Positions 45,107 to 53,844 of a stretch of DNA of 64,000 bases are shown piece by piece. A model generated the notes under the pieces. The model was not told where the DNA came from. It searched no databases and worked only from the letters and a program-made list of their open reading frames with translations. The DNA lies in assembly GCA_963712175.1 (NCBI GenBank), contig CAVQGZ010000004.1, positions 682,001 through 746,000 on the forward strand, given 5' to 3'. Origin of the DNA: CAVQGZ01 sp963712175 (GTDB lineage Bacteria > Actinomycetota > Actinomycetes > Jiangellales > Jiangellaceae). Both the position numbers and the translations under genes were made by a program. How positions within the stretch are numbered: the stretch's first letter is position 1; every line of letters starts with the position of its first letter.

Positions 45107-46035
45107 CTGACCTCGCCATTGCGACCGAGGGGCTCACCAAGCGGTTCGGGTCGCAGACCGTCGTCGACTCCATCGACCTGAGCGTGCCCACCGGGGCTGT
45201 CTACGGGTTCCTGGGGCCGAACGGTTCGGGCAAGACCACGACGATCAGGATGCTGCTCGGTCTCGCCTCGGCCGACGACGGGTCGGCGTCGGTGCTCGGT
45301 CATGACGTTCCCCGCGAGCTCGGGGATGCCCTGCCGCAGGTCGGAGCCCTGGTCGAGGGGCCGGCGTTCTACCCCTTCCTCTCGGGGACGGCCAACCTGG
45401 CCCGGCTGGACGCCGCTGACCCGACCACCGACCCAAGTACCCGGGCTCGACGGGTCGGTGACGCGCTGCACCGCGTGGGACTGTCCGCCGCTGCCGGCAA
45501 GAAGGCCAAGGCCTACTCCCTGGGCATGAAGCAACGCCTGGGCATTGCCAGTGCCCTGCTCCGCCCGAGGTCGCTGCTCGTGCTCGACGAGCCGACGAAC
45601 GGGCTCGACCCGCAGGGGACCCGCGAGGTCAGATCCCTGGTCCGGTCGCTGGCCGATGACGGCACGACCGTGCTCGTGTCGTCACACCTGCTCGCCGAGG
45701 TCGAGCAGATCTGCAGCCACGTCGGGGTCATGAGCAAGGGGCGCCTCGTCGCGCAGGGGACGCTGGCGGAGTTTCGGGCCCAGTCCGGCTTCGTCGCGCG
45801 GGTCACGACTCCGGACGTCTCGTCAGCCGCCGAGGTGATGTCCTCTCTCGGGCTCGACGACGTCGCGTCCGGCGACGGCTGGGTCACGGCGCACGTCGAC
45901 GACGAGGCTGCCGAGGGCGTCGTTGCAGCGTTGGTCCATGCCGACGTCCGGGTGCGCGGGTTCGTCCTGGAGTCCCAGAGCCTCGAGGACCGCTTCGTGG
46001 ACCTCACGGGGGAGGGCTTCGATGTCGCAGGCTGA
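45103..46035 (+). CDS. ABC transporter ATP-binding protein
   Basis: A 310-residue ATPase. Walker A GPNGSGKTT is at residues 39-47, the signature YSLGMKQRL precedes LLVLDEPTNGLD (Walker B), and the H-loop SSHLLAE follows. The C-terminal extension of about 90 residues fits ABC-2 type exporters. Its GTG overlaps the LolA-like gene and its stop overlaps the permease start. The substrate is unknown. Confidence 0.93.
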   Translation: MTDLAIATEGLTKRFGSQTVVDSIDLSVPTGAVYGFLGPNGSGKTTTIRMLLGLASADDGSASVLGHDVPRELGDALPQVGALVEGPAFYPFLSGTANLARLDAADPTTDPSTRARRVGDALHRVGLSAAAGKKAKAYSLGMKQRLGIASALLRPRSLLVLDEPTNGLDPQGTREVRSLVRSLADDGTTVLVSSHLLAEVEQICSHVGVMSKGRLVAQGTLAEFRAQSGFVARVTTPDVSSAAEVMSSLGLDDVASGDGWVTAHVDDEAAEGVVAALVHADVRVRGFVLESQSLEDRFVDLTGEGFDVAG

Positions 46036-46883
46036 GGCGGCCGAGGTCGCCGAGGCGCCACGCGTCGCCGGTGGCCGGCTGCTGCGCTCCGAGGCGCGGC
46101 TGGTCTTTCGTCGTCGGCGCACCATCGCACTGCTGGCCGCCTTGGTGGCGATCCCGGTGCTGATCGCGGTGGCGCTGCAGCTGACCTCCGGCCCACCCGC
46201 ACCGGGGGATGGGCCGCCGTTTCTCGACCAGGTCGCCCAGTCGGGAGCCTTCGTCGCGGCGACGTCGGTCGTCGTGGCCATCCCGCTCTTCCTGCCGCTC
46301 ACGATCGCCGTCGTTGCCGGCGACTCGATCGCCGGTGAGGCGAGCCACGGCACCCTGCGCTACCTGCTTCTCGCACCGGCGGGTCGTACGCGCCTGCTCG
46401 CGGTGAAGACCGCGGTGGTTCTGCTCTTCTGCCTGGTCGCGCCCCTGCTCATGGCTCTCGTGGGTCTCGTGCTCGGCAACCTGCTCTTCGGAGCCGGAGA
46501 TGCCGCCAGTCTCTCCGGCGGCGAGCTCACCACGACCGACCTGACCGCTGCGGATCGCGCTGCTGGCGCTGTACTCCGCGCTGTCGATGGTCGGGCTCGC
46601 CTCGGTCGGGATCTTCGTGTCGACCCTCACCGACGTCCCGGTGGGCGCCATGGCCACAACCATCGTGGTGGCCGTGGCCTCGCAGATCCTGGTCGGGCTG
46701 TCCCAGCTCGACTGGCTGCACCCGTGGCTGCTGACCAGCACCTGGCTGGACTTCGCCGACCTGCTGCGCTCGCCCATCGTGTGGGACTCGTTCGTCTCGA
46801 ACGCCCTGCTCCAGGGTGGCTACGCGGCGGTCTTCCTCACGCTGGCCTGGGCCCGACTGACGACGAAGGACGTCTTGTCCTGA
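46022..46883 (+). pseudogene. ABC-2 type permease, one frameshift
   Basis: A permease of about 287 residues when two frames are joined, with six membrane helices. The first frame runs to about LTTTDLTA and the second resumes at RIALLALYSALSMVGLAS; one extra base near 46,550 (GCTGCGG) explains the break. EASHGTLRYLLLAPAGR is the cytoplasmic loop typical of ABC-2 permeases. It partners the preceding ATPase. No other damage is seen, so a read error is possible. Confidence 0.85.
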
Positions 46884-46889
46884 GTCGGC

Positions 46890-47369
46890 TCAAGCGGCGA
46901 TCAGAGCCGCGATCCACCCGGCGGCGATCATCAGGCCGGCGAAGAGCTCGACGGCGACCGAGATCCCGACCGCGACGAGCGCAGCCTTCGTGGCCGGCCA
47001 GGCGACGGACAGCTCGCGCAGTCGAATCATCTCCGAGGCCAGCAGCCCCAGCACGAAGCCGACGAAGAAGCCCACGACCGGGATGACGAAGAAGCCGACG
47101 ACCCCAGCGACGCCGGCGACTGCGAGCGTCCAGCCGGGCACCCCGGCCTCGGCCAACCGGCGCCCCGGCACCAGGTACTTCAGCACCGTGCTGGCGGCGA
47201 TCAGGACGGTGGCGAATGCGAGAACCCACCAGCGGTAGGGGTTCTCGCCGAGCAGGGCCCAGACAAGAACGGAGCCCCAGACGATCACGATGCCGGGCAC
47301 CACGACAACGACCGTCCCGACGAGACCGGCGATGATGCCGATCCCGGTCAGGACGGTCAGAGCTGTCAC
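46890..47369 (-). CDS. DUF456 membrane protein
   Basis: A 159-residue protein with about five membrane helices, glycine-rich and containing the DUF456 pattern: VVVPGIVIVWGSVLVWAL at the start, and FVIPVVGFFVGFVLG in the middle. The function is unknown. It starts at GTG 47369 and is convergent with the ABC permease. Confidence 0.85.
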   Translation of the reverse strand: MTALTVLTGIGIIAGLVGTVVVVVPGIVIVWGSVLVWALLGENPYRWWVLAFATVLIAASTVLKYLVPGRRLAEAGVPGWTLAVAGVAGVVGFFVIPVVGFFVGFVLGLLASEMIRLRELSVAWPATKAALVAVGISVAVELFAGLMIAAGWIAALIAA

Positions 47370-47414
47370 GGCTGCCCAGCCTGCCGCATGCGCCAGGCAG
47401 GGACGGTCAAAGCG

Positions 47415-47624
47415 TCAGCGAGTCGCCGACTCCTCGGCGAGGCGCTCGGTCTCGTCGATCCACTCGGTAGCCATGGGTCGAAGCACCTCGTCGTGCTTGC
47501 GGGCGTGGTGGGCACAGAAGTAGAGCTCGCCACCGGTCTCGAGACGTACGAGGACGTAGGCCTGGGCTCCGCAGCGGTCGCAGCGGTCGAGGGCGGTGAT
47601 CTGGGAGGCAACTGCGGTAGTCAT
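47415..47624 (-). CDS. DUF7455 zinc-binding small protein
   Basis: A 69-residue protein with DRCDRCGAQAYV and FCAHHARKH, giving a CxxC plus CxHH-type zinc site. This small protein is regularly found beside primary sigma factor and type II topoisomerase genes in actinobacteria, here just upstream of, and divergent from, parE. I use the ATG at 47624, since longer in-frame starts add sequence with no family match. Confidence 0.85.
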   Translation of the reverse strand: MTTAVASQITALDRCDRCGAQAYVLVRLETGGELYFCAHHARKHDEVLRPMATEWIDETERLAEESATR

Positions 47625-47812
47625 GTCGGGCCTCTCTGTCCTCGGATCCATCGGTTCTTCGGTCACTACAGACAACATAAGACCACGGGTGGCCTGTTCC
47701 ATGTCACTCCAACCTAATCGGTTCGCTCTTGGCGAAGCATGAGCCTCGACACGATGGACGTCGGTGGCTCGCCGGCGCGGTGGTGTCGGGGGATCGTCGT
47801 AGCCTGTCGTGC

Positions 47813-49906
47813 GTGACCAAGCCGTCGGCCGAGCAGAGCTACACCGCGCGTCACCTCTCGGTTCTCGAGGGGCTCGAGGCCGTCCGCAAGCGCCCCGGCA
47901 TGTACATCGGGTCGACCGACTCGCGCGGGCTCATGCACTGCGTCTGGGAGATCATCGACAACGCCGTCGACGAGGCGCTCGCCGGGCACTGCACGCGCAT
48001 CGAGGTGACGCTGCACGCCGACGGCTCGGTCGAGGTCCGCGACGACGGGCGCGGTATCCCGGTCGACGTCGAGCCGCGTACGGGCCTGTCGGGCGTCGAG
48101 CTGGTCTTCACCCGGCTGCACGCCGGCGGCAAGTTCGGCGGCGGCTCGTACGCCGCCTCGGGTGGTCTGCACGGCGTCGGGGCGAGCGTGGTCAACGCGC
48201 TGTCGGCGCGGCTGGACGTCGAGGTCGACCGTGGCGGCAAGACCTACGCGATGTGGTTCCGGCGTGGTGAGCCTGGCCAGTTCCGCGACCGCGGCGAGGC
48301 GAGTCCGGACGCGGCGTTCACGCCGTTCGTCGATGCCTCCGAGCTGGCGGTCACGGGCAAGGTCAAGCGGGGCGTCACGGGCACGCGGGTGCGGTTCTGG
48401 GCTGACGGCCAGGTCTTCCTCCGAGACGCCAAGGTCACCTTCGACGAGCTCGCGACCCGTGCGCGGCAGACGTCGTACCTGGTTCCCGGGCTGGCGGTGC
48501 ACATCCGCGACGAGCGCGGTGACGCTGTCGTCGAGGAGGTCTTCCAGCACGAGGGCGGCATCGCCGAGTACGTCGAGTTCCTCGCTGACGACCCCTCCAT
48601 CACACCGGTGCTCCGCCTGACCGGCACCGGCACGTTCACCGAGACCGTGCCCGTGATGGACGGCAAGGGGCACATGGAGCCGACCGAGGTCGAGCGCGAG
48701 TGCGCGGTCGACGTGGCGGTGCGTTGGGGGACCGGCTACGAGACCGAGGTGCGGTCGTTCGTCAACATCATCGCGACGCCCAAGGGCGGCACTCACCTCG
48801 CCGGGTTCGAGCAGGGGCTGCTGAAGTGCCTGCGCGACCAGGTCAAGGCCAACGCGCGACGGCTCAAGGCCGGCGACGCCAAGATCGAGAAGGACGACGC
48901 TCTCGAGGGCCTGTCGGCCGTGGTCTCCGTCCGGCTGGCCGAGCCGCAGTTCGAGGGCCAGACGAAGGAGGTGCTGGGCACCGCGGCCGTCCGATCGATC
49001 GTGGCCCGCGTGGTCGACACAGAGCTCAAGGCCTGGCTGACCAGCACCAAGCGGGTGGACAAAGCACCCGCGCAGGCGACCCTCGAGAAGGTCGTCAGCG
49101 CAGCCAAGACGCGCGTCGCCGCCCGACTGCACAAGGAGACGGTGCGACGCAAGAACGCGCTGGAGACATCTGCGCTGCCGGCCAAGCTGGTCGACTGCCG
49201 CTCCGACGAGGTGGCGCGCACCGAGCTCTTCATCGTCGAGGGCGACTCCGCGCTGGGGACAGCGAAGCTGGCGCGCAACTCCGAGTTCCAGGCGCTGCTG
49301 CCCATCCGCGGCAAGATCCTCAACGTCCAGAAGGCGTCGGTGTCGGACATGCTCTCCAACGCCGAGTGCGCCGCGATCATCCAGGTGGTGGGGGCCGGCT
49401 CGGGGCGCACCTTCGACCTCGACCTCGCGCGGTACTCCAAGATCGTGATCATGACCGACGCGGACGTGGACGGCTCCCACATCCGCACGTTGCTCATCAC
49501 GCTGTTCTTCCGCTACCTGCGTCCCCTGGTCGACCAGGGACGGCTCTACGCCGCCGTCCCGCCGCTGCACCGCGTCGAGCTCACCAACCCGGGTAAGGGG
49601 CAGGAGAAGGTGCGCTACACCTACTCCGACGCCGAGCTCGGTCGGCTGACGCGCGACCTGGAGAAGAAGGGCAAGCGCTGGAAGGAACCGATCCAGCGCT
49701 ACAAGGGCCTCGGGGAGATGGACGCCGACCAGCTCGCCGAGACGACGATGGACCCGCGCCACCGCCTGCTGCGCCGCATCACGGCATCGCACGCTGCTGC
49801 CGCCGAGGAGGTCTTCGAGCTGCTGATGGGCTCCGACGTCGCCCCGCGGCGCGACTTCATCGTTGCGGGCGCGGCCGAACTCGACCGCGCCCGCCTCGAC
49901 GTGTAG
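47813..49906 (+). CDS. parE: DNA topoisomerase IV subunit B (type IIA ATPase subunit)
   Basis: A 697-residue protein. The GHKL ATPase domain has IIDNAVDEAL, VRDDGRGIPVD and GGLHGVGASVVNALS. The TOPRIM domain has EGDSALG with Glu476 and the metal-binding MTDADVDGS at 547-555. C-terminal RYKGLGEMDADQLAETTMDP is the family end motif. With ParC it decatenates daughter chromosomes and relaxes supercoils. The start is GTG 47813. No inserts or frame breaks are seen, unlike the gene that follows. Confidence 0.95.
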   Translation: MTKPSAEQSYTARHLSVLEGLEAVRKRPGMYIGSTDSRGLMHCVWEIIDNAVDEALAGHCTRIEVTLHADGSVEVRDDGRGIPVDVEPRTGLSGVELVFTRLHAGGKFGGGSYAASGGLHGVGASVVNALSARLDVEVDRGGKTYAMWFRRGEPGQFRDRGEASPDAAFTPFVDASELAVTGKVKRGVTGTRVRFWADGQVFLRDAKVTFDELATRARQTSYLVPGLAVHIRDERGDAVVEEVFQHEGGIAEYVEFLADDPSITPVLRLTGTGTFTETVPVMDGKGHMEPTEVERECAVDVAVRWGTGYETEVRSFVNIIATPKGGTHLAGFEQGLLKCLRDQVKANARRLKAGDAKIEKDDALEGLSAVVSVRLAEPQFEGQTKEVLGTAAVRSIVARVVDTELKAWLTSTKRVDKAPAQATLEKVVSAAKTRVAARLHKETVRRKNALETSALPAKLVDCRSDEVARTELFIVEGDSALGTAKLARNSEFQALLPIRGKILNVQKASVSDMLSNAECAAIIQVVGAGSGRTFDLDLARYSKIVIMTDADVDGSHIRTLLITLFFRYLRPLVDQGRLYAAVPPLHRVELTNPGKGQEKVRYTYSDAELGRLTRDLEKKGKRWKEPIQRYKGLGEMDADQLAETTMDPRHRLLRRITASHAAAAEEVFELLMGSDVAPRRDFIVAGAAELDRARLDV

Positions 49907-49941
49907 GCGGTGCTACCGAGGCGGTGGGGCCGGGTGCTGGT

Positions 49942-52186
49942 TCATGTGCGGCCGTCGTCATCCGTCGGCCGACGTAGAGCACGCGCATCATCTCGTGGTC
50001 CTCGTGGGACAGGATGTGGCAGTGCCAGACGTAGCGCCCGGGCTTGTCGAACGTCGCCTTGATCCGGGTGATCTGGCCGGGTAGCGCGGTCACCATGTCC
50101 TTGCGGGCGTTCTCCACGTACTCCGGCCGCTGGAGCGACGGCTCCGTAGCGCCGCGGTGGTCGGTTGCACGATCCTGAAGCCCGACGCCGTAGGTAGCTG
50201 GATCGCCGGCCACCGAGTTGTGCTGCACGGTCGGCTGCGTCGACCAGGTAGGTGCCAGCCGTCATTGGCGCGCGGGTCTGTCGCCTCGTCGGGCATGAAC
50301 CCGTCATCGTCGTCCGTCGGCGGTGTCCCAGACGATCTGCCTGTGCGGCCGAGAACCTCGAAGTGCACCAGGTGCAGGTGCACGGGGTGGGCGTCGCCGG
50401 TCATGTTCCAGATCTCCCACTCCTCGGTGTCGCCGAGGGCCGGGTTCTCGTGGTGGGGCTGTGCCAGGCGATGGAGCCTTCCATCTGGCCGATCGAGGCC
50501 GACGCTGGAGTACTCGGCTGTGTGCGGGCCAGTTGATCGGCGTTGCCGGCGAAGTCGGTGGCCGGTTCGGCGGTGCCCAGCAAGGGCTGGAGCCGTCCGA
50601 ACTCGTCCTTGCCCTCGAACAGCGCGACCTTCCTGGTGCGGGTTGGCGTTGGGCACCGTCGGGACCGAAGCTGATGCCCGGTCGGGCTGACGTCGGGCAC
50701 CGCGCCGTTCGTGGCCAGCACCACGTCGAAGGCCATGATGCGGTCGGTCTCCCCGAACACCTGAAGACTCGGGTCGTCGGGACGAGGTCGCCGCCGAACG
50801 GTTCGTCGCCACCGATGTTCTTCATGATCACCCGGTTACCCGGTGTCACGGTCTTGAAGTCGACGACGATGTCGTAGCGCGACCCGGTCTCCATGAGCAG
50901 CGTGTCGACAGGGGTCGGGCTCTGAGGCCAGCCCCTGATCGCTCCCCACCACGGTGAAGTCGATGGGTCCTGCTGCGCCGGTGAAGTCGGTCACGTTGGG
51001 TGCGACCTCGAAGAACTGGATCGCCAGGAAGCGGCTGTCGCAGCCGTTGAGCAGGCGGAGCCGGTAGTTGCGAGGCTCGACGTCCATCTTCGGCCAGATC
51101 TTGCCGTTGACGACCATGTGGTCACCGAAGAACTCCGCCAGCGCGGTTGGCCCGCCATCCGGGAACAGTGTCGTTCGGCAGATCCGCTTCTTCGCCGGTG
51201 ATGAAGTCCTCGTAGAACGGATCGCCCGGGGAATGCGGGGTAGAAGAGCTCGCCGTTGTCCTTGAACATTCGGTCCTGGATGGCCAACGCCACCTCGTAG
51301 GGAAAGACAGGAAGGTCCAGAGGGTTGTTCGTCCTGCCAGTGTCGAAGTCGTCGCGGACGATGTAGAAGCCGGCCATGCCCGTGTACACGTTCAGCCGGG
51401 TGATCCCCAGGGCGTGGTCGTGGTACCAGAGCGTTCCTGCGGGCTGGCTCGTTGTCGTAGATGTACTGCTTCTGCAGCGAACTGCGGTCCGCCGATCTCG
51501 CCACACCGGGGAGAAGAAGTACTCAGGGTTCCCGTCGAAGCTCGACGTCGGTGTGACCGCCGTGCAGGTGAGGAACGATCGGTACCCCGTCGACGTCGAT
51601 GCTGGTACGTGCTGGTAACCCGTGGAGGCTGTAGGCCCAGTGCAGGTTCGTGTCGACCACCGACCGCGTGGAGTTGTCGAAGTAGCCGACGTCCTAGCGA
51701 ACTGTTGTCCTTGCCGGTGATCAGGATGGCAGGGGGGTCATGTCGGCTCCTGGGAGATGAGCTTGTTCTCCCAAGTGACGTTCAGCGGTGTCCCGCTCTG
51801 CACCTCAAACGTGCGACCGGGCCAGGTAGAGATCGTCCCTCGTGTCGCCGTAGCCCCAGATCGGGGTCGTCACAGGCACGCCACCGTCGGCGTCGACGAG
51901 ACCGGTCATGCTGAACCGTCTGGCGCGACGCCGACGGTCGATCCACCCCTTCTTCGGTTGGTAGATGAACCCTGGGTCGAGCGCGTTCGGCACGATCGCG
52001 GAGAACAACGGCTGCGCCGCCGGGTCGCTCAGGCCCAGTGCCCTGTGTGGCCGCAAACGCCCGGGCCGTGTATCCCGGTCGGGTGACCGCCCCCAGAGAT
52101 CCCACTCCGGGGATCGTGCTGGCGGCGATGCCGGCGCCTGCCGTGGCGCCGGTCAACTTCATGAAGTCTCGACGTGTCAGTTTCAC
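49942..52186 (-). pseudogene. Multicopper oxidase (bilirubin oxidase/CotA-like), heavily frameshifted
   Basis: A Tat-exported multicopper oxidase spread over all three frames. The N-terminus is intact: RRDFMKLTG twin-arginine motif and signal peptide. All four copper motifs can be found in order: PHLHGGHTD near 51,560, WYHDHALG near 51,420, PVHLHLVHF near 50,370, and WHCHILSHEDHEMM near 50,005. Frame changes occur about every 50-150 bases, while the local residues remain well conserved. Such enzymes oxidise phenols, metals or bilirubin with oxygen. The 3' end is uncertain and may overlap the parE 3' end. Confidence 0.8.
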
Positions 52187-52396
52187 GGATGTCTCCTTGC
52201 GGTGAGTTGTCTGAGATGCGTCAGACCGCCGCTACAGGCGTCGGGAGGACGGTCGTGGAGGAAGCGCGCACGAGATCGAGAACTCTGGCTGCTGTCAAGG
52301 CTCCGCCATCGCGGTACCCCCACGGTCCATTCGCGTCAGACTCGCGTTCGAGTGGCCAGAGTGGCACTCCTGTGTTAGCGACCACAAGTCCTCGAC
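52187..52396. other. Spacer holding a possible gene remnant cut by the insertion sequence
   Basis: On the minus strand a frame ending at 52221 reads VANTGVPLWPLERESDANG and on to a stop. It looks protein-like but its upstream part is lost at the insertion sequence end near 52397. It may be the 3' end of a disrupted gene. The match is to no family I recognise. Confidence 0.3.
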
Positions 52397-52411
52397 GAGA
52401 CTCACGAAAAC

Positions 52412-52458
52412 TGCCCGCGAAACGCTGTCCGTGCCTCACGTAGGAATGCCCGCGAAAC
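52412..52458 (+). repeat. Left terminal repeat pair of the insertion sequence
   Basis: Two copies of TGCCCGCGAAAC, at 52412-52423 and 52447-52458, lie in the same orientation 35 bases apart. GTGCCTCA at 52431 lies between them. The whole block is an inverted, slightly diverged copy of 53758-53804. Confidence 0.8.
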
Positions 52459-52493
52459 GGTGAGCGTGCGGGGGCATGAGGAGTGGGTTGTCG

Positions 52494-53750
52494 ATGGCGT
52501 CTCGGGCCGAGATCACGACGAGGTACGCCAAGGCGTATGTGAAGGCCGGGAAGAAGGACAAGGGCAGGATCCTGGATCAGGTGGTGGCGGTGACGGGCTG
52601 GTCGCGGGACAACGCCCGGCGGCGGCTGGCGACGGCGGCGAGCGCGGCCGCCGGGGCGGGGCGGCAGGTCGCGAAGCGGCCGCGCAAGCAGCGGGCGCCG
52701 AAGTTCTCCTACGACGCGGTGAAGGTGCTGCAGCGGGTGTGGGCGGCCTCGGGTGGGCAGTGCGGGAAGTACCTGGCCGCCTCGATGCGGATCCAGCTCG
52801 ACGGGCTGGAACGCCACGGCGAGCTCGTCTACGGGCAGGACCGGTACAGCCCGGCGGTGCGCCAGGAGCTGCTGGCGATGTCGGCGGCGTCGATCGACCG
52901 GTACCTGCGGCCGGTGAAGGCCACCGACCAGATCACGGGCAACGGCCACGACCAAGCCCTCGCCGCTGCTGCGCTCGTCGATCACGATCCGCAAGGCCGG
53001 CGACGAGGTCGAGGCCGAACCGGGGTTCTTCGAGGGCGACACCGTCGCGCACTGCGGGCCGACGTTGAAGGGCGAGTTCGCCCGCACGGTGAACCTGACC
53101 GGCGTGCACACCGGCTGGATCTTCACCCGCACGGTGCGCAACAACGCCCACGCCCACATCCTGTCCGCGCTCACCGCGGCCGTGACCGAGGTCCCGTTCG
53201 AGGTGACCGGGCTGGACTTCGACAACGGCAGCGAGTTCCTCAACAAGGCCGTCATCGCCTGGGCCGGCGAGCGGGAGATCTTCTTCACCCGGTCCCGGCC
53301 CTACAAGAAGAACGACCAGGCCACCATCGAGTCCAAGAACAACCACCTGGTCCGCAAGTACGGCTTCTACTACCGCTACGACACCGAACCCGAGCGGCGG
53401 GTGCTCAACCGGCTCTGGACACTGGTCAACGACCGGTTCAACTACCTCACCCCGACCAGGAAACCCACCGGCTGGGGCCAGGACCGCAACGGCCGCCGCA
53501 CCCGGCTCTACGACCAGCCCGCCACCCCGCTGGACCGGCTGCTCGCCGCCGGGTGCTCTCCCCGGCCCAGCAGGCCGAGCTGCTCGCGTACCGCGACACC
53601 CTGAACCCGGCCGCGATCGCCCGGCAGATCGCCGACCTGCAAGCCACGCTGCTCAGACTGGCCAAGGACAAGACCGAACAGCTCTACCTCGCCAGCTTCC
53701 CCACCGCCCTGCCCGACGTCCGCAAAGGCATCCGGATCAAGGCCTCCTGA
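52494..53750 (+). pseudogene. DDE (rve-type) transposase with two compensating frameshifts
   Basis: A transposase of about 418 residues. The N-terminus is a basic helix-turn-helix region (GWSRDNARRRLATAA). The integrase core has its three acidic residues in a shifted frame: FEGDTVAHCG, LDFDNGSEFLN and TIESKNNHLVRKYG. A +1 change near 52,943 and a -1 change near 53,549 put the core out of frame, then restore the frame for the C-terminus (SPAQQAELLAYRDTL). The start is ATG 52494, or an ATG 18 bases upstream. The IS family is not assigned; IS481/IS1202-like groups are candidates. Confidence 0.8.
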
Positions 53751-53757
53751 CCCCCCG

Positions 53758-53804
53758 GTTTCGCGGGCATTCCTAACTGAGGCACCGATCAGGTTTCGCG
53801 GGCA
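53758..53804 (-). repeat. Right terminal repeat pair of the insertion sequence
   Basis: Two copies of GTTTCGCGGGCA, at 53758-53769 and 53793-53804, form the inverted counterpart of the left pair. TGAGGCAC follows each copy (53778 and 53813). Confidence 0.8.
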
Positions 53805-53844
53805 TCTTGACTTGAGGCACTACGGTCCTTCGGGACTATTGGCC

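Larger units (their letters stand above)
52397..53820 (+). mobile_element. Insertion sequence with DDE transposase and doubled terminal repeats
   Basis: A 1.4-kb element between the multicopper oxidase and parC, bounded by inverted ends. At each end the core TGCCCGCGAAAC occurs twice with a 35-base period, joined by GTGCCTCA. The left end is degenerate (GAGACTCA) near 52397; the right end closes with TGAGGCAC at 53813-53820. No target duplication is obvious. The right end is only 25 bases beyond the parC stop. Confidence 0.8.

Noticed and set aside
47714..49792. A 692-residue open frame on the minus strand opposite parE
   Set aside because: No motif and no ribosome binding site; it is explained by third-position GC bias of parE.
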